Positions 25,530-36,735 are shown, counted from the first letter of the stretch. The stretch is 57,446 bases of DNA from Phaeobacter sp. 22II1-1F12B (GCF_002210165.1 NZ_AQQP01000020.1:1-57446), one strand, 5' to 3'. Translations and numbers: made by a program. Notes: generated by a model not told the origin, from the letters alone.

Positions 25530-26216
25530 ATGAACCGTAACAATACGCTCACACCAACCGTCAAGACCGCCATCGCGCTGGCATTCGCGGCGGCCTTGCT
25601 GGTCCTTGCGTTCGGACCGCTGCCCGACACCCTGACCCGCCTGAACGGCGACAGGATCTCTGCTTGGGTCATGGCTGCAGGTATCTGGGGGCCAATTTTA
25701 GTCGTCGGACTGATGACGATAGCGATCGTGGCCACGCCGATCCCAAGTGCACCCATCGCACTGGCTGCAGGCGCGGCCTACGGCCACACCGTCGGAACAG
25801 TTTACATCGTTCTCGGTGCCGAATTCGGCGCTCTTGCAGCCTTCGTTCTCGCCCGGTTTTTGGGTCGGGACGTATTGCGGCAATGGTTTGGCGACAAGAT
25901 CGATGTTGGCTGGCTTGGCTCTCAGAACGCGCTAACATTCACGGTTTTTATCAGTCGGCTGTTACCATTCGTTTCGTTCGATATTGTCAGCTATGCAGCG
26001 GGGCTCAGCCGACTGCATTTCTGGCGCTTCGGACTGGCCACGTTAGCCGGAATTATTCCTGCCAGTTTCGTACTCGCGCATTTCGGCAACGAAGCCGTCA
26101 GCGGAGACACCTCCCGTGCTGCCTGGGCTGCAATCGGACTGGGCGCTCTGACCCTGACCCCGCTCGTCTTCATCGGCGTCAGGGACAGGCAAAGATGTAG
26201 ATTACGCCATGACTGA
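25530..26216 (+). CDS. TVP38/TMEM64 (VTT domain) family membrane protein
   Basis: A 228-residue protein with about six hydrophobic segments. The VTT/SNARE-associated domain signature is visible: ATPIPSAPIALAAGAAYG, then AFVLARFLGRD, and SRLLPFVSFDIVSYAAGLSRLHFWRF. The family includes DedA-like proteins involved in lipid transport; in metal islands members lie near mercuric reductase-like genes. It follows the DUF302 gene by 38 bases, probably in one operon. Confidence 0.87.
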   Translation: MNRNNTLTPTVKTAIALAFAAALLVLAFGPLPDTLTRLNGDRISAWVMAAGIWGPILVVGLMTIAIVATPIPSAPIALAAGAAYGHTVGTVYIVLGAEFGALAAFVLARFLGRDVLRQWFGDKIDVGWLGSQNALTFTVFISRLLPFVSFDIVSYAAGLSRLHFWRFGLATLAGIIPASFVLAHFGNEAVSGDTSRAAWAAIGLGALTLTPLVFIGVRDRQRCRLRHD

Positions 26217-26312
26217 TCGTGACGCACACCATCTTCTGAAACGAGCACCATGGATTGAGCGCCAGGGGCATTTCGGTTTTCGGTTCCAAAGTAAAGAACA
26301 GGGACTCCCTCA

Positions 26313-27236
26313 ATGTTGACCGCAGCGATACCATTTCCGGACATCGGAACCGATCTGTTCTCGATCGAAATCGGCAGTTTCACATTCGCGCTGCGTTGGT
26401 ACGCGCTGGCGTATATCGTCGGCATCCTCATCGGATGGCGCATCTGTCTGGCCGCAGTCAATCGCCCGGCACTCTGGCCCCCGGCCGGTCCGCCACTTGA
26501 TCGCGAGCAGATCGAGAACCTTCTGACATGGATCATACTGGGCGTGATCGTGGGTGGGCGCCTGGGTTTCGTGCTGTTTTATCAGCCCGGCTATTACCTG
26601 GCCAACCCGCTGGAAATCCTCAAGGTGTGGCAGGGCGGCATGTCGTTCCACGGCGGTTTTGCGGGTGTAGGGATTGCGGCGCTGATATTCTGTCTTCGTC
26701 AGAAAAGATCCCTGCTCAGCACCGCAGACCTGCTTGCGCTGGCAACTCCGCCGGGGCTGTTTCTGGGACGGCTGGCGAATTTCACCAACAACGAGCTTTG
26801 GGGGCGGCCTACGGACGTTCCTTGGGCGATAATCTTTCCGGGCGAGGCGGCGCAAGTCTGTGACGGCATCACCGGGCTCTGCGCCCGACACCCTTCGCAG
26901 TTATACGAGGCGCTTCTGGAAGGGCTGCTGCTCGGAACACTCCTGCTCTATCTCGCCTGGCGGCGCGGCTGGCTGAAGGCCCCCGGTGCTCTGACCGGGG
27001 TTTTCCTTACTGGGTACGGCCTTGCCAGAAGCTTCGTGGAACTGTTCCGGCAGCCGGACATGCAGTTCGTGACCGCCGAGAATCCGATCGGTCACGCGCT
27101 TCATTTCGGCGAATGGGGGCTGACGATGGGTCAAGTGCTTTCCGCGCCGATGATCGTGACAGGACTGGCTCTGATTTTTTACTCCTTCAGTCACTTCGGA
27201 AGCGCGGCCGACCAGAGGCCAAATACCGTCGTGTGA
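26313..27236 (+). CDS. lgt: Prolipoprotein diacylglyceryl transferase (Lgt)
   Basis: A 307-residue inner-membrane enzyme that transfers diacylglycerol to the lipobox Cys of prolipoproteins. Family features: [19 protein letters not shown], a GGRLGF turn, the MSFHGGF motif with its essential His, and [25 protein letters not shown], close to the Lgt signature GRxGNFxNxELWGRPT. The C-terminal [16 protein letters not shown] is also typical. It may be a second, island-borne copy, as no other core genes surround it. Confidence 0.92.
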   Translation: MLTAAIPFPDIGTDLFSIEIGSFTFALRWYALAYIVGILIGWRICLAAVNRPALWPPAGPPLDREQIENLLTWIILGVIVGGRLGFVLFYQPGYYLANPLEILKVWQGGMSFHGGFAGVGIAALIFCLRQKRSLLSTADLLALATPPGLFLGRLANFTNNELWGRPTDVPWAIIFPGEAAQVCDGITGLCARHPSQLYEALLEGLLLGTLLLYLAWRRGWLKAPGALTGVFLTGYGLARSFVELFRQPDMQFVTAENPIGHALHFGEWGLTMGQVLSAPMIVTGLALIFYSFSHFGSAADQRPNTVV

Positions 27237-27267
27237 TTAAGTGGAGCCAATAAAAGGAGGAACTCGA

Positions 27268-27831
27268 ATGAACAGCAATGTGGAAGAACAATATAGTGGA
27301 ACAGCGACCGAGAACGCACTGGTCGAAGGGCGAAAAGCGTTTCTCGGCTTCCTCGCGAAACGGGTCGGCAACCGCGCGGATGCCGAGGATGTTTTCCAAG
27401 AGTTCTGCATTCGGGTGCTGACTCGCAAGGATCAGCTTCGCGACGTGGAACGCATGGATGCATGGCTATACGCGATCCTCCGGTCCACCATGAACGATCA
27501 TTTTCGCAAAGCCACTCGGCGCAGCCGCTTGGCCGTAGCTGTCGCACGAGACCCACATCAGTTGGTTGCCGATGCGCCGGTGCAGATGGCGCGGCTGTGC
27601 ACTTGTCCGAGCAGGCTGCTTACCGAGCTTCGTACCGTTGATACCAAATTGATCCGGCGGATCGATTTCGGTGAAGAGGATCGGAAAATCGTGGCCGCCG
27701 ATATGGGGTTGAACCGCAATGCCCTTGGCGTTCGGCTGCACAGGGCGCGCGCTGCTCTGCGCGAGGCGATCCAATACCATTGTGGAGCCTGCTGCCTGGA
27801 GGATCCCGATGATTGCTACTGCCCAGTCTAG
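27268..27831 (+). CDS. ECF sigma factor with Cys-rich tail (CorE-like), copy 1
   Basis: A 187-residue ECF sigma factor. Region 2 (GNRADAEDVFQEFCIRVL ... RMDAWLYAILRSTMNDHFRK) and region 4 (RKIVAADMGLNRNALGVRLHRARAALREA) are complete. Two cysteine clusters stand out: CTC in the linker between the sigma domains and HCGACCLEDPDDCYC at the C-terminus. CorE-type sigma factors sense metal through such a built-in Cys-rich tail in place of an anti-sigma factor, and I see no anti-sigma gene nearby. AAGGAGGA decides the start at 27268. It is closely related to 41439-42011. Confidence 0.9.
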   Translation: MNSNVEEQYSGTATENALVEGRKAFLGFLAKRVGNRADAEDVFQEFCIRVLTRKDQLRDVERMDAWLYAILRSTMNDHFRKATRRSRLAVAVARDPHQLVADAPVQMARLCTCPSRLLTELRTVDTKLIRRIDFGEEDRKIVAADMGLNRNALGVRLHRARAALREAIQYHCGACCLEDPDDCYCPV

Positions 27832-27877
27832 CGCCGAAGCGATCCCCTACTGCGACAAGCAAAGCTAGGCGACGGAA

Positions 27878-28564
27878 TCAGGCGAACAATTCAGGGCATT
27901 CACGGGCGCATTTGTTGGTCAAAATGATGTACACCAGATGCAGCGTTGCGAGCCCCGCCAGCAGGCAGAAAAACGAAATGTAGGCAAACTGGAGAAAGGC
28001 GATATCGATCACGATCACCGCCACCAGCGTCAGGGCGAAATGGCGCATATGTTTGTAATGCGACAGCGCTGGCGGCAGGGTGATAAGGGTCACATAGATC
28101 GTATTGGTCAGCCAGCGTGGCATCATGTAATCAAGCCACATTGATTTTTCATAGGCCAGCGACTGGTTGTTGATCTCGACCACGACCATGCTGCTGTTCA
28201 GCCCGTGCGGGATGTAAAGCAATAGACCGAAGGCCAGTCCGATCAACGCCATGAGGCGGAACAACCGCTTCCGAGGGCTGTCGTCCGGTTCCAGAACGTA
28301 GACCGAGTATGGCACCCAGATCGGCCACATGAACCAGGTGAAAAAAATGAACCCCATAGCTCCCCATAAGACCGTCAGGGGATCGTTTCCGTTCATGCCG
28401 ACCCAGACAAAACCCTCGGTAAACTGTTGCAGTCCGGCAAAAAGCGGCATCAGGGCAAGCGGAAGATACCGTTTGTTTCGCCGCCACGCCACAATTGAAA
28501 TGGCCGTGCCGCCGCCAACAAGAAAAACGCTGGCGGCAAAGCTGACTTGCGCGGACAAGCACAT
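27878..28564 (-). CDS. DUF6629 family integral membrane protein, copy 2
   Basis: A 228-residue paralogue of 418-1104, differing at only a handful of residues while the DNA carries many synonymous changes. Similarity stops near the coding ends, so the flanks are not part of the duplication. The start MCLSAQ at 28564 is supported by GGAGAAAG. It is convergent with the sigma factor gene 46 bases away. The function is unknown. Confidence 0.85.
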   Translation of the reverse strand: MCLSAQVSFAASVFLVGGGTAISIVAWRRNKRYLPLALMPLFAGLQQFTEGFVWVGMNGNDPLTVLWGAMGFIFFTWFMWPIWVPYSVYVLEPDDSPRKRLFRLMALIGLAFGLLLYIPHGLNSSMVVVEINNQSLAYEKSMWLDYMMPRWLTNTIYVTLITLPPALSHYKHMRHFALTLVAVIVIDIAFLQFAYISFFCLLAGLATLHLVYIILTNKCARECPELFA

Positions 28565-28843
28565 GGAATTCTTTCTCCGACATATTTTTTTGGGACGGCC
28601 CAAAGTGCAAACCTAAGGCACAAACTGGGCGTTGAAAAGCAACCGGCTCATTACGGGAGTCCTCTCGGCGCCGCTGACCACCCATTGCGATGGGACGGTC
28701 GCGGGCGCAGCTCAGTCGCGATTACCTCCCTGAGCACGAGGCCTCTGCGGAGACTTGGCGCGCCCCGTCGGCAAAGTATTCGAATTGCCGAGTTGAGGAA
28801 TCGCCAGTGGCTTTCATGCAAATCAATGCCTTTCGGATGGAAC

Positions 28844-28871
28844 TGTAAGGTTTGGAGACCGGCAACGTCTA
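28844..28871 (+). promoter_or_regulatory. ECF-type promoter of the CPD-ATPase/arginine deiminase operon
   Basis: TGTAAG, 16 bases, CGTCTA, 51 bases before the ATPase start. It is the same pattern as the six other sites described here. The rest of the 28565-28922 gap holds no gene that I can see. Confidence 0.75.
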
Positions 28872-28922
28872 TTTACCTAAACGGGCGGTCCCGACCGCAA
28901 TGAAAATGGACTGGAGCCAACA

Positions 28923-31289
28923 TTGAAAAAATTGACCCTTGAGGTCCGCGGGCTGTTCGAGGAACTCGATCATCTCGCGGTCGAACGCCATTTGTCAGCT
29001 CTCGGCGGCGTGCACAGCGCCGAAGCGAACCCGGCATCGGCAAGCGTGACAGTCCACTACGATGAGACGGCAGTGGGCGAGGAAGAGCTGCGCAACACGG
29101 TTGAGGCCTGCGGATTCCACTGCGCCGGGGAGCGGGTTCCGAACCATGTCTGCCACGCCGACCATCAAATGTCTGGCGCGGAGGCCCCGGCTGGCCACGA
29201 CGCGATGGCGCACGAGATGGGCCACGGCGGTGGTATGGACATGGCCAGCATGGTCCGCGACATGCGCAACCGCTTCTGGGTGGCGCTGCTGTTCACCATC
29301 CCGATCTTCACTTATTCGCCGATGGGTGGCCTGTTCACGCCACCCGCGCCGCCCTTCGGGCTGGAACTGGATCTGTGGCTGTTCTTCCTGGGTAGTGCCG
29401 CGATTATCTGGCCAAGCTGGCCGTTCTTCGTCGCCGCCTGGCGCGCCCTGCGCAACGGCATCCTGAACATGGCGGTCCTGGTCGTGCTGTCGGTTGGCAC
29501 CGGTTATGTGTTCAGCGTCGGGTCTACCTTCTTCTTTCCGGGCGTGCAATTCTACGAGGCGGTGGCGGTGCTGCTGGTGTTCATCCTGTTGGGTCACTGG
29601 CTGGAGATGCGCGCGCGGGCCGGGGCGTCCGCTGCAATCCGCGCACTGCTCGATCTTGCACCGCCGATGGCGACCGTTATCCGCGATGGGCAAGACGTTG
29701 AGGTGCCTACCTCCGAAGTACTTGAGGGCGAGATCGTGCTGATCCGGCCCGGCAACAAGATCCCGGTGGATGGCGAGGTTGTCGAAGGCGCGTCGCTGGT
29801 CGACGAATCCATGCTGACAGGCGAATCCATGCCGGTCAACAAGGCCGTCGGCGACACCGTGATCGGCGCCACCATCAACAAGAGCGGCAGTTTCCGGTAC
29901 CGCGCCACCAAGGTCGGGGCCGACACCGCGCTGGCGCAGATCGTCAAGCTGGTGCAGGAGGCGCAGAACTCCAAGGCACCCGCCCAGCTTCTGGCCGACA
30001 AAGCCTCACAATGGCTGGTGCTGATCGCCGTCGTGATCGGACTTGCAACCTTCGCGGTCTGGTTCTGGTGGATCGGCTCTCCGCTTTTGTTCGCGCTGAC
30101 GCTGACGATCACCGTCTTCGTCATCGCCTGCCCGGACGCGCTTGGGCTTGCTACGCCGATGGCGGTGATGGTGGGCACAGGGTTAGGGGCGCAGCACGGT
30201 ATCCTGTTCAAGAATGCCGGTGCGCTGGAAGACGCGACCAAGCTTGACGTGATCGTCTTCGACAAGACCGGCACGTTGACCATGGGCGAACCGCGCGTGG
30301 TCGAGGTCGTTGCCGCCGAAGGCGGCGCGGAGGATGACGCGCTGCGGGCTGCGGCGGCCGTCGATCGCGGCTCGGACCACCCGCTGGCGCTCGCCATTGT
30401 CGAACGCGCGGCGGACCTCGACGTCCCGCAGATGGCCGAGTTTCTCAACCTCGAAGGCCGCGGCGCGCGCGCCGAAGTCGCAGGCAAGACCGTGCTGGTC
30501 GGCAATCGGCGCCTGATGGACGAGGAGGGTATCGACGTCGGCACCCTGACGGCGGAGGCCGAGCGCCTGAAGGGCGAGGGCCGCACGGTTGTGCATGTGG
30601 CGCAGGGCGGACGGATGCTGGGCCTGATCGCCATCGCTGATGCGCCGCGTCCGAGCGCCAAGGCCACCGTGGCCAAGCTGCGCGCACGCGGCGTCGAGGT
30701 GGCGATGCTGACCGGCGACAACGAAGGTACCGCAAGGCGGATCGCGGGCGAGCTGGGCATCGACATTGTGCTGGCAGATGTTCTTCCGGGCCAAAAGGCC
30801 GAGAAGGTCAAAGAGCTTCAGGCCCAGGGTAAGAAGGTCGGCATGGTCGGTGACGGTGTCAACGACGCACCCGCGTTGACCCAGGCCGATGTCGGATTTG
30901 CCATCGGTGCGGGCACCGACGTGGCGATGGAAAGCGCCGATGTCGTGCTGATGAAAAGCGATCCCTACGATGTCGTGGGGGCCATCGAGTTGTCGCGCGC
31001 CACCTTGCGCAAGATGCACCAGAACCTGTTCTGGGCCGTGGCTTACAACGTGGTCGCCTTTCCGATGGCGGCAGGGGTGTTTTATCCGTTGATCATCAGC
31101 CCCGCCGTGGCAGCACTTGCCATGTCGGGCAGCTCCGCGCTGGTGGCGGTCAACGCGCTGCTGCTGAAACGAACGCGGCTGGAAGGTATTGGTGCGGGCA
31201 AGAGTGGGTCCGCCAGCGGCGGCGGTCAGGGCGATGCGCAGGCAGGCCAGGTGCCGCTTCACGCCGGACACTCGCAGAAATCACATTGA
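28923..31289 (+). CDS. P1B-type heavy metal ATPase with CPD transport motif
   Basis: A 788-residue ATPase. The N-terminal HMA-like fold (residues about 3-65) lacks CxxC ([17 protein letters not shown]) and is followed by a His/Met-rich stretch ([28 protein letters not shown]). The transport helix reads [14 protein letters not shown] instead of CPC or CPH. Catalytic motifs are normal: [20 protein letters not shown] and [10 protein letters not shown]. The C-terminus is again His-containing ([10 protein letters not shown]). The metal is not predictable from the motif. It heads an operon with YfcC transporter and arginine deiminase genes. Confidence 0.93.
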   Translation: MKKLTLEVRGLFEELDHLAVERHLSALGGVHSAEANPASASVTVHYDETAVGEEELRNTVEACGFHCAGERVPNHVCHADHQMSGAEAPAGHDAMAHEMGHGGGMDMASMVRDMRNRFWVALLFTIPIFTYSPMGGLFTPPAPPFGLELDLWLFFLGSAAIIWPSWPFFVAAWRALRNGILNMAVLVVLSVGTGYVFSVGSTFFFPGVQFYEAVAVLLVFILLGHWLEMRARAGASAAIRALLDLAPPMATVIRDGQDVEVPTSEVLEGEIVLIRPGNKIPVDGEVVEGASLVDESMLTGESMPVNKAVGDTVIGATINKSGSFRYRATKVGADTALAQIVKLVQEAQNSKAPAQLLADKASQWLVLIAVVIGLATFAVWFWWIGSPLLFALTLTITVFVIACPDALGLATPMAVMVGTGLGAQHGILFKNAGALEDATKLDVIVFDKTGTLTMGEPRVVEVVAAEGGAEDDALRAAAAVDRGSDHPLALAIVERAADLDVPQMAEFLNLEGRGARAEVAGKTVLVGNRRLMDEEGIDVGTLTAEAERLKGEGRTVVHVAQGGRMLGLIAIADAPRPSAKATVAKLRARGVEVAMLTGDNEGTARRIAGELGIDIVLADVLPGQKAEKVKELQAQGKKVGMVGDGVNDAPALTQADVGFAIGAGTDVAMESADVVLMKSDPYDVVGAIELSRATLRKMHQNLFWAVAYNVVAFPMAAGVFYPLIISPAVAALAMSGSSALVAVNALLLKRTRLEGIGAGKSGSASGGGQGDAQAGQVPLHAGHSQKSH

Positions 31290-31305
31290 ATAAGGGGGAC
31301 TTGAG

Positions 31306-32754
31306 ATGTCTGACACATCATCGACCAAGACACCGGACGGGAAGGGCATGGCGGCGCGGTTTCCCACCGCGTATTCCATCCTGTTCGGCCTGATCATCGT
31401 TGTCGCGGCGCTGACCTGGATTATCCCTGCGGGCCAATATGACCGCGCCATGAACGAAGAGGTCGGGCGCGAGATCGCCGTGCCGGGTACGTATCAAACG
31501 GTCGAGCCCAATCCGCAGGGGGTCATCGACGTCATGCTGGCACCGGTGGCGGGGTTTTATGATCCCGACAGCTATGCCGCAAATGCCATCGACGTGGCGC
31601 TGTTCGTACTGCTTTTGGGCGGCTTTCTGGGCGTGGTGAATGCCACGAATGCCATCGACACCGGCATCCAGACGGCGATGGTGCGGCTGAAGGGGCGCGA
31701 GATCTGGATGATCCCGATCCTGATGTCGCTCTTTGCCCTGGGCGGCACGACCTATGGCATGGCCGAGGAAACGCTGGCCTTTTACGCGCTTCTGATCCCG
31801 GTGGTGATCGCGGCGGGCTACGATTCCGTGACCGGCGTGGCGATCATCCTGATCGGTGCCGGGATCGGCACGCTGGGATCGACAATCAACCCCTTCGCCA
31901 CGGTGATCGCGTCTAACGCGGCAGGCATCCCGTTCACGGATGGTATTGCGCTGCGGCTGGTCCTTCTGTTGGGCGGCCTCGCGATCTGCGTGGCCTACGT
32001 CATGCGCTATGCCTCGAAGGTTAAGGCCGACCCGGCCCGGTCCGTCGTCGCTGCGCAACGCGACAGCGACCGGCAGTTTTTTCTGAACGAGACGGATGCA
32101 ACGTTCGAGGAGCCGAAGCTGAGCGGAACTCAGAAGCTGGTCCTGATCCTGTTTTTTACGACCTTTGCGGTAATGATTTGGGGTGTCTCGAGCCAGGGAT
32201 GGTGGATGGCTCGGATGGGCGCGCTGTTCTTCGGCATGGCCATCGTCGTCGGGCTGGTCGCCCGCATGGGGGAGAAGAAGCTAACGTCGTCCTTTGTCGA
32301 CGGAGCGAAGGATCTTCTGGGAGTTGCGCTGGTGATCGGTCTGGCGCGCGGCATCGTGGTGATCATGGAGCAGGGCCTGATTGCCGACACGATCCTGAAT
32401 AGTGCCGCCGATACCCTCGGCGGCCTGCCGGAAGTCGCGTTCATCAACCTGATGCTTTGGATCGAGATCGGGATGAGCTTTCTCGTGCCGTCGTCGTCCG
32501 GCCTGGCCGTCCTGTCGATGCCGATCCTTGCCCCGTTGGGGGATTTCGCGGGGGTCGGCCGTGACCTCGTGGTGACGGCCTATCAATCGGCGAGCGGGCT
32601 CGTGAATCTGATCACGCCCACCTCTGCGGTTGTGATCGGCGGTCTGGCCATCGGGCGCGTGTCGTTCGACCGCTGGGTCGTCTTCGTCTGGCCCCTGCTG
32701 CTGATCCTCGTCGTCTTCATCTCGGCCGGGATCAGCCTGGCCGCCATTCTCTGA
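31306..32754 (+). CDS. YfcC-family transporter, probable arginine/ornithine exchanger
   Basis: A 482-residue membrane protein with about 12 segments. Landmarks: IIPAGQYDR near the N-terminus, [45 protein letters not shown] and the C-terminal [29 protein letters not shown], as in YfcC/ArcD-like transporters. It is directly followed by arcA, arcB and arcC, so arginine uptake with ornithine export is the likely role. GGGGGAC precedes the ATG. Confidence 0.88.
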   Translation: MSDTSSTKTPDGKGMAARFPTAYSILFGLIIVVAALTWIIPAGQYDRAMNEEVGREIAVPGTYQTVEPNPQGVIDVMLAPVAGFYDPDSYAANAIDVALFVLLLGGFLGVVNATNAIDTGIQTAMVRLKGREIWMIPILMSLFALGGTTYGMAEETLAFYALLIPVVIAAGYDSVTGVAIILIGAGIGTLGSTINPFATVIASNAAGIPFTDGIALRLVLLLGGLAICVAYVMRYASKVKADPARSVVAAQRDSDRQFFLNETDATFEEPKLSGTQKLVLILFFTTFAVMIWGVSSQGWWMARMGALFFGMAIVVGLVARMGEKKLTSSFVDGAKDLLGVALVIGLARGIVVIMEQGLIADTILNSAADTLGGLPEVAFINLMLWIEIGMSFLVPSSSGLAVLSMPILAPLGDFAGVGRDLVVTAYQSASGLVNLITPTSAVVIGGLAIGRVSFDRWVVFVWPLLLILVVFISAGISLAAIL

Positions 32755-32777
32755 TTAGAAAGAAGGAGGCATTCCAG

Positions 32778-34007
32778 ATGTCTGAACCAAAATTGGGCGT
32801 TCATTCCGAAGCCGGTACATTGCGGCAGGTGATCGTATCGCCACCCGGCCTGGCGCATCGCCGTCTGACACCGGACAACCGCGAAGACCTGCTGTTCGAC
32901 GATGTGTTCTGGGTCAAACAGGCGATCAAGGATCACGCCGTCTTTGCCGATGTCATGCGCGGCGAAGGGGTCGAGGTGTTGGATGCGATGGCGCTGCTGG
33001 GCGAGACGCTGGACATTTCCGACGCGCGCGCCTGGGTTCTCGACCACCGCATCACCCGCAATGACGTCGGCGTGGGGATGCGGGACGACTTGCGTGCCTG
33101 GATGGAGGGTCTGCCCGGCACGGAACTGGCCCGTTTGCTGGTCGGCGGCATCCGGGTGGACGATCTGCCTTTCACGCCCTCCGGCATGTTCGGCAGCTAC
33201 CTTGGCCCCCACGGTTTCGTGCTGCCGCCGCTGCCAAATTTCATCTTTACCCGCGACAATTCAGCCTGGGTTTATGGCGGCGTGAGCCTGAACCCGATGC
33301 ATTTCGCGGCACGGCGGCCCGAAACGCTGCTGATGGCAGCAGTCTACCGGTTTTATCCGACATTCGCGGATCGAGTGCGGGTCTGGTTCGGCGATCCGAC
33401 GCGGGAATTCGGGACGGCCACGCTGGAAGGCGGCGACATCATGCCAATCGGGCACGGTGTCGTCATGGTCGGCATGGGCGAACGATCGACCCCGCAGGCG
33501 GTGGGCCAACTGGCCGAGGCGCTGTTCGAGGGTGGCGACGTGACGCGGGTGATCGCCTGCCAGATGCCCAGTTCGCGCGCGGCGATGCATCTGGACACCG
33601 TTTTCACCCATTGCGGGGGCGATGTGGTGACCACTTTCAAGGAGGTGGCGGATGCGATCACCTGCTATGACCTGCGCCCCGGTCAGGGCAAGGCCGCGCT
33701 CGATATCCGCCGGGATGCGCGCCACATATTCGAGATCACCGCTGAAATTCTGGGCCACAAGAAACTGCATCTAGTGCCCACCGGCGGGGCCGACGCCGCG
33801 GAGCAATCGCGCGAACAGTGGAATGATGGCAACAACGTGCTGGCGCTGCGCCCCGGCGTCGTCATCGGCTATGACCGCAACGACGACACCAACGCCGCAC
33901 TGAAGGAGGCCGGGATCGAGGTGCTGGCCATCCCCGGTGCCGAACTCGGCCGGGGCAGGGGCGGCAGCCACTGCATGAGTTGCCCGACGATCCGCGACGC
34001 AATCTGA
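32778..34007 (+). CDS. arcA: Arginine deiminase
   Basis: A 409-residue cytoplasmic enzyme that hydrolyses arginine to citrulline and ammonia. Conserved parts: [50 protein letters not shown] and the C-terminal [10 protein letters not shown], where Cys399 is the nucleophile. Length is normal. GAAGGAGG lies before the ATG. Second gene of the transporter-ADI-OTC-CK run. Confidence 0.96.
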   Translation: MSEPKLGVHSEAGTLRQVIVSPPGLAHRRLTPDNREDLLFDDVFWVKQAIKDHAVFADVMRGEGVEVLDAMALLGETLDISDARAWVLDHRITRNDVGVGMRDDLRAWMEGLPGTELARLLVGGIRVDDLPFTPSGMFGSYLGPHGFVLPPLPNFIFTRDNSAWVYGGVSLNPMHFAARRPETLLMAAVYRFYPTFADRVRVWFGDPTREFGTATLEGGDIMPIGHGVVMVGMGERSTPQAVGQLAEALFEGGDVTRVIACQMPSSRAAMHLDTVFTHCGGDVVTTFKEVADAITCYDLRPGQGKAALDIRRDARHIFEITAEILGHKKLHLVPTGGADAAEQSREQWNDGNNVLALRPGVVIGYDRNDDTNAALKEAGIEVLAIPGAELGRGRGGSHCMSCPTIRDAI

Positions 34008-34030
34008 ACCACCGACGATAAGGAAATCCC

Positions 34031-35032
34031 ATGTCCTACAATCTGAGAAACCGCCATTTCCTGGCCCTGCGCGACTTCACGCCGCAGGAAATCAGCTTCT
34101 TGCTGAAACTCTCCGCCGACCTGAAGGCGGCGAAATACGCCGGCACTGAAGTTCCGCGCCTGACCGGCAAGGAAATCGCCCTGATCTTCGAGAAGGACAG
34201 CACCCGCACCCGCGTCGGCTTTGAGGTGGCGGCCCACGATCAGGGCGCGCATGTGACCTATCTTGGCCCCTCGGGGTCGCATCTGGGCAAGAAGGAAACC
34301 GTCAAGGACACCGCGCGCGTGCTAGGCCGGGTCTATGACGCGATCGAATATCGCGGATTTGGTCACCCTATCGTCGAGACGCTGGCGCAATACGCTGGCG
34401 TGCCCGTCTATAACGGGCTGACGGACGAATTCCACCCGACGCAGATCCTTGCCGATTTCCTGACCATGCAGGAACATTCCGACAAGCCGCTGCGCGAGAT
34501 CGCCTATTGCTTCATGGGCGATGCGGGCAACAACATGGGTGACAGCCTGCTGATCGGCGGGGCGAAGATGGGCATGGATGTGCGCCTGTGCGCGCCCGAA
34601 AGCCTGTGGCCGGGCCAGGCGATCCGCGACGAGGCCGATGACGTCGCCGTGCAGACCGGCGCGCGGATCACGATCACCGAGGATGTGGACGCCGCGGTGA
34701 AAGACGTCGATTTCGTCTATACCGATGTCTGGGTGTCGATGGGTGAGCCCAAGGAAAAATGGGCGGAACGGATCGAGCTGCTGACGCCCTATCAGGTGAA
34801 TTCCGATGTGATGGCCAAAACCGGCAATCCGAGGGCCAAGTTCATGCATTGCCTGCCCGCCTTCCACAATGCCGAGACCGAAGTCGGCGCCGATATCGAA
34901 GAGGAATTCGGCATCACGGCGATGGAAGTCACCGAAGAGGTGTTCGAAAGCCCGGCCTCCATCGTGTTCGATCAGGCCGAGAACCGGCTGCACACGATTA
35001 AGGCGGTGCTCGTCGCCACGCTGGGCAACTAG
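34031..35032 (+). CDS. arcB: Ornithine carbamoyltransferase (catabolic, ADI pathway)
   Basis: A 333-residue enzyme converting citrulline and phosphate to ornithine and carbamoyl phosphate in this context. It has the carbamoyl-phosphate site STRTR (residues 57-61), [16 protein letters not shown] and the ornithine loop HCLPAFH. Position between arcA and arcC indicates the catabolic role rather than arginine synthesis; the sequence alone does not separate the two. Confidence 0.95.
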   Translation: MSYNLRNRHFLALRDFTPQEISFLLKLSADLKAAKYAGTEVPRLTGKEIALIFEKDSTRTRVGFEVAAHDQGAHVTYLGPSGSHLGKKETVKDTARVLGRVYDAIEYRGFGHPIVETLAQYAGVPVYNGLTDEFHPTQILADFLTMQEHSDKPLREIAYCFMGDAGNNMGDSLLIGGAKMGMDVRLCAPESLWPGQAIRDEADDVAVQTGARITITEDVDAAVKDVDFVYTDVWVSMGEPKEKWAERIELLTPYQVNSDVMAKTGNPRAKFMHCLPAFHNAETEVGADIEEEFGITAMEVTEEVFESPASIVFDQAENRLHTIKAVLVATLGN

Positions 35033-35034
35033 CG

Positions 35035-35946
35035 GTGCTGGTTGTCGCCGCATTGGGGGGCAATGCATTGTTGCGCCGTGGCGAGCCGCTGACCGCCAAG
35101 GCGCAGCGCGAGAACGTCGCCACCGCGGCTACCGCGCTGGCGCAGATCATCAAGGCCGGACACCGGCTGGTCGTCACCCACGGCAACGGGCCGCAAATCG
35201 GCCTGCTTGCATTGCAGGGTGCGGCCTACAAACCCGATGCAGTGTTCCCGCTGGATGTGCTGGGGGCGGAAACCGATGGCATGATCGGTTACATGATCGA
35301 GCAGGCGCTTGAAAACGCCCTGGGCCATGACCGCCCGGTCGCGACCCTGCTGACCCAGATCGAGGTCGATCCCAAAGACCCGGCCTTCGCCAAACCCACC
35401 AAGTTCATCGGCCCGGTCTATGACAAGGCGGAAGCCGAACGGCTCGCGCAGGCGCGGGGGTGGAGCATTGCTGCGGATGGCGCGCATTGGCGCCGCGTGG
35501 TGCCGTCGCCGATGCCGAGTGGCATTCCCGACCTGAAAGTGCTGGAACTGCTGCTCGAGCAGGACGTGACGCTGATCTGCGCAGGCGGCGGTGGCATTCC
35601 GGTCGTCCGGCGTGCCGACGGTTCGCTGATCGGGGTCGAGGCGGTGATCGACAAGGATCACGCGACGGCGCTTCTGGCACACAAGCTGAACGCCGACGCG
35701 CTGTTGCTGCTGACTGACGTCGAGGCCGTGTTCCGCGACTTCGGCACCGAAACGCAATCGGCTATTAGGCAGGTGTCGCCGGAGGACGCAGTGCGTCTGG
35801 ACTTGCCCGACGGCTCGATGGCGCCGAAGGTGGCCGCCGCCGCGACTTTCGTATCCGATCGTGCGCGTTTCGCCTCCGTGGGTCGCCTGGAGGATGCGCT
35901 TGCCCTGCTAGATGGCAAGGCGGGCACGATGATCGTAAACAACTGA
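35035..35946 (+). CDS. arcC: Carbamate kinase
   Basis: A 303-residue kinase that makes ATP from carbamoyl phosphate, the energy-yielding last step of the pathway. It starts at GTG 35035, two bases after the arcB stop, with ALGGNALLRRGEPLTAKAQ, THGNGPQIGLLALQ, GGGGIPVVRR and IDKDHATALLA. The C-terminal GSMAPKVAAAATFV is also typical. Length is normal. Confidence 0.95.
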   Translation: MLVVAALGGNALLRRGEPLTAKAQRENVATAATALAQIIKAGHRLVVTHGNGPQIGLLALQGAAYKPDAVFPLDVLGAETDGMIGYMIEQALENALGHDRPVATLLTQIEVDPKDPAFAKPTKFIGPVYDKAEAERLAQARGWSIAADGAHWRRVVPSPMPSGIPDLKVLELLLEQDVTLICAGGGGIPVVRRADGSLIGVEAVIDKDHATALLAHKLNADALLLLTDVEAVFRDFGTETQSAIRQVSPEDAVRLDLPDGSMAPKVAAAATFVSDRARFASVGRLEDALALLDGKAGTMIVNN

Positions 35947-35964
35947 ACCCAAGGAGCATATTCG

Positions 35965-36735
35965 ATGAAACGTCTGGCAGAAAAAGTCACCCTGATCACT
36001 GGAGGAGCGGCAGGCATCGGTCTGGAAACCGCCCGGCTTTTCTTGAGTGAGGGGGCCAAGGTTGCGCTTGTGGACCTCCACGTTGACGACCTGTCGGATG
36101 CTGCGGGGGATCTGGGCAATCCGGACGACCTGCTGACAATCGCCGCCGACGTCTCATCGGTCGAAGATTGCAAAAGATACGTCGCGCAGACCGTCGAGAA
36201 GTTCGGGCGCATCGACGTGTTCTTCAACAACGCCGAAGTCGAAGGCATGGTCGCGCCGCTGGTCGATCAGAAGATCGAGGATTTTGACCGCGTGATGGCG
36301 GTTAATGTGCGCGGCGCTTTCCTTGGGTTGCAGCATGTCTTGCCCGTGATGACTGGGCAGCAATCGGGCAGCGTGATCAACATGTCGTCGATCGCGGGCC
36401 TCAAGGGCAGCCCGAACGTCGCGCCCTATATCACGTCGAAACATGCCGTTGTCGGTTTGACGCGCGCCGCCGCGATAGAGGTCGCAGGCCACAACGTGCG
36501 TGTCAACTCGGTGCATCCCTCGCCGGTCAACACGCGGATGATGCGGTCGCTGGAGGAAGGGTTCAATCCCGGCCACGGCGACGAAGTGAAGCAACAGCTT
36601 GCCGGCACGATTCCGCTGGGTCGCTATGGTGAAAGCATAGAAATCGCCAATCTGGTCCTGTTCCTCGCCTCCGACGAGTCCGCCTTCATCACGGGAGCGC
36701 AGTATCCCATCGACGGGGGCATGTCGGCGGGCTGA
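35965..36735 (+). CDS. Short-chain dehydrogenase/reductase
   Basis: A 256-residue classical SDR: TGGAAGIG nucleotide-binding turn, NNAEVEG where NNAG is usual, catalytic Ser in NMSSIAGLKG, YITSK (Tyr and Lys), and the C-terminal ESAFITGAQYPIDGGMSAG. The substrate cannot be told from sequence. It is 18 bases behind arcC, AAGGAG precedes it, and it probably closes the arginine operon. Confidence 0.9.
   Translation: MKRLAEKVTLITGGAAGIGLETARLFLSEGAKVALVDLHVDDLSDAAGDLGNPDDLLTIAADVSSVEDCKRYVAQTVEKFGRIDVFFNNAEVEGMVAPLVDQKIEDFDRVMAVNVRGAFLGLQHVLPVMTGQQSGSVINMSSIAGLKGSPNVAPYITSKHAVVGLTRAAAIEVAGHNVRVNSVHPSPVNTRMMRSLEEGFNPGHGDEVKQQLAGTIPLGRYGESIEIANLVLFLASDESAFITGAQYPIDGGMSAG

Noticed and set aside
28565-28922. 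FNR/FixK box (TTGAT-N4-ATCAA) before the anaerobic-type genes
   Set aside because: I looked here and before 42048 because the gene sets resemble low-oxygen regulons, but saw no convincing palindrome.
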